Source: Myxococcaceae bacterium
GTDB lineage: Bacteria; Myxococcota; Myxococcia; Myxococcales; Myxococcaceae
DNA: 5,507 nucleotides
Reading direction: 5' to 3'
Assembly: GCA_018262385.1 (NCBI GenBank)
Contig: JAGSPQ010000571.1
Location: forward strand, 1-5,507
Positions 4,456 through 5,507 of the stretch are shown here, piece after piece; positions within the stretch are counted from its first letter, which is position 1, and every line of letters begins with the position of its first letter. The notes below the pieces were generated by a model. That model did not search any database, was not told the DNA's origin, and worked only from the letters and a program-made list of their open reading frames with translations. A program made the translations under genes and the position numbers.

Positions 4456-5507
4456 TTAACCCCTCACCGGCAGCAGGTGGATGGTGAACGTGCTTCCTTT
4501 GCCCGGCTCGCTCTCGACGGTGATCTTCCCCCCGTGAGCGTGGATGATCCGGTTGGCGATCGCCAGCCCCAGCCCCGACCCCTCGGTCTCCCGGGTGAGC
4601 AGGTTGTCGACCCGGTAGAACCGCTCGAAGATCTTCTTCCGTTCGCCGCGGGGGATCCCCATCCCGTTGTCCTGCACCGAGATCGTCACCCACTTCCCCC
4701 GGGGCCGGGCGCGCAGCGCGATCTGCTTGTCCTCGCCGGTGTACTTGAAGGCGTTCTGCAGCAGGTTGAGCAGCGCCCCCGCCAGCGCCTCGCGATCGAC
4801 CTCCACCCGCGGCAGCCCGGGCGCGATCTCGATCGAGAGCTTCATCACCGCCCCCATCCGCTGCGCCTGGAACGCGTTCACCGCCGCGTCGACCAGCGTC
4901 TGCACCGTCACGATGTGCAGGTCGTACTGCTTGCGGCCGCCCTCGATCCGCGCCCAGTCGAGCACCCGCTCGATCATCGACGAGAGCCGCTCGGTCTCTT
5001 TCGACAGCATCTGCAGCACCTGCTGGTGATCGCCCTCGTTGGTCACCCGGCCCATCGCGAGGGTGTCGATGAACATCCGAATCGAGGTCAGCGGGGTGCG
5101 CAGCTCATGCGAGACCAGCGAGACGAAGTCGGTCTTCATCCGCGACAGCCGCGCTTCCCGGTAGAGCGTCCGCCCGGTGTAGATCACCCCGATCGCCAGG
5201 GTCAGGTAGAAGACCCCGAGCAGGATCCCGTACACCGCCCGGTTGCGGGTCGAGGCCTGCGCGACCGGATCTTCGCCCTCCGCCACCGCCGCCAGCCGCA
5301 GATCCTGCAAGGGCGAAGGCAGCACCACGCTCGCCAGCTCCCGCGGCCCCAGCGCGTCGCGCACGTCCGCCACCCCGGAGACCAGCCGCCCCAGCGGCCC
5401 CTCGGCCGACTCGCGCTTCACCGACTTCAGCTCGTAGTGGGCCAGCTCTCCTTCCGGCGCCGCGTCCCGCAGCAGCGCGTCGATCGCCCAGGGCGAGATC
5501 CGCGCCC
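4456..5507 (-). CDS. Membrane sensor histidine kinase, N-terminus beyond the window
   Basis: The frame is open to the right edge of the window, so the gene is 5' partial. A GTG at 5419-5421 could serve as a start, but the 28 codons upstream of it are coding-like, so the true start is probably outside. What is seen: an extracytoplasmic sensor end (about 5239-5507), one membrane segment (about 5173-5238), HisKA with the phospho-acceptor His at 5107-5109 in VSHELRTPLTSIRMF, and the ATPase domain. That domain has the N box LLNLLQNAFKYTG (Asn at 4753-4755), G1 box DNGMGIP, F box FERFYRVD and G2 box GSGLGLAIAN. HisKA begins about 11 residues after the membrane segment, so there is no HAMP domain. 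Myxobacteria and Acidobacteria often have such HAMP-less kinases. A second membrane segment outside the window is expected but not seen. The gene precedes its likely partner regulator by 9 bases, so the operon order is kinase then regulator. The signal is unknown. Confidence 0.93.
   Translation of the reverse strand, partial: ARISPWAIDALLRDAAPEGELAHYELKSVKRESAEGPLGRLVSGVADVRDALGPRELASVVLPSPLQDLRLAAVAEGEDPVAQASTRNRAVYGILLGVFYLTLAIGVIYTGRTLYREARLSRMKTDFVSLVSHELRTPLTSIRMFIDTLAMGRVTNEGDHQQVLQMLSKETERLSSMIERVLDWARIEGGRKQYDLHIVTVQTLVDAAVNAFQAQRMGAVMKLSIEIAPGLPRVEVDREALAGALLNLLQNAFKYTGEDKQIALRARPRGKWVTISVQDNGMGIPRGERKKIFERFYRVDNLLTRETEGSGLGLAIANRIIHAHGGKITVESEPGKGSTFTIHLLPVRG

Noticed and set aside
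3884..4693. 269-codon - strand frame across the right regulator and the kinase end
   Set aside because: It is a frame-shifted reading of two clear genes, rich in Arg, Gly and Ala, with no domain.

Overview
The window is GC-rich (roughly 70 % by eye). Its codons end almost always in G or C, and its genes are tightly packed. It carries two two-component systems, an FHA-domain protein, a secreted cupin and short orphan proteins. This suggests a Gram-negative, delta-proteobacterial or Myxococcota-like chromosome (Anaeromyxobacter/Myxococcus type). That placement is an inference from style; no rRNA or other phylogenetic marker is present.

Layout. Positions 1-90 are the Ala/Pro-rich end of an unidentified upstream gene. 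A tight + strand operon follows: an OmpR/CpxR-type response regulator (102-776) and a CpxA-like membrane histidine kinase with a His-rich N-terminus (783-2075). An 85-base gap with a perfect 8-bp inverted repeat (2112-2132) leads to a small basic orphan protein (2161-2505). A small acidic orphan on the - strand (2521-2772) converges on it. That orphan diverges, across only 28 bases, from a + strand FHA protein (2801-3301). The FHA gene is followed after 32 bases by a secreted cupin (3334-3825), which starts at TTG behind a strong GGAGG site. That ribosome site lies inside a 6-bp hairpin. Six bases further on, a second two-component operon converges from the right on the - strand: a histidine kinase running off the window edge (4456-5507), then its response regulator (3832-4446).

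How the genes work together. Each kinase very likely phosphorylates the regulator beside it. The left pair resembles the envelope-stress Cpx family. The right kinase has no HAMP domain, and its sensor region is mostly outside the window. The right regulator has an intact receiver, but its winged-helix output domain appears to lack about 23 residues compared with the left regulator. The middle genes show no obvious functional link to either system.

No mobile element, CRISPR array, tRNA or rRNA was seen. The region is mostly ordinary. The most notable points are the shortened regulator output domain and the hairpin covering the cupin ribosome site.
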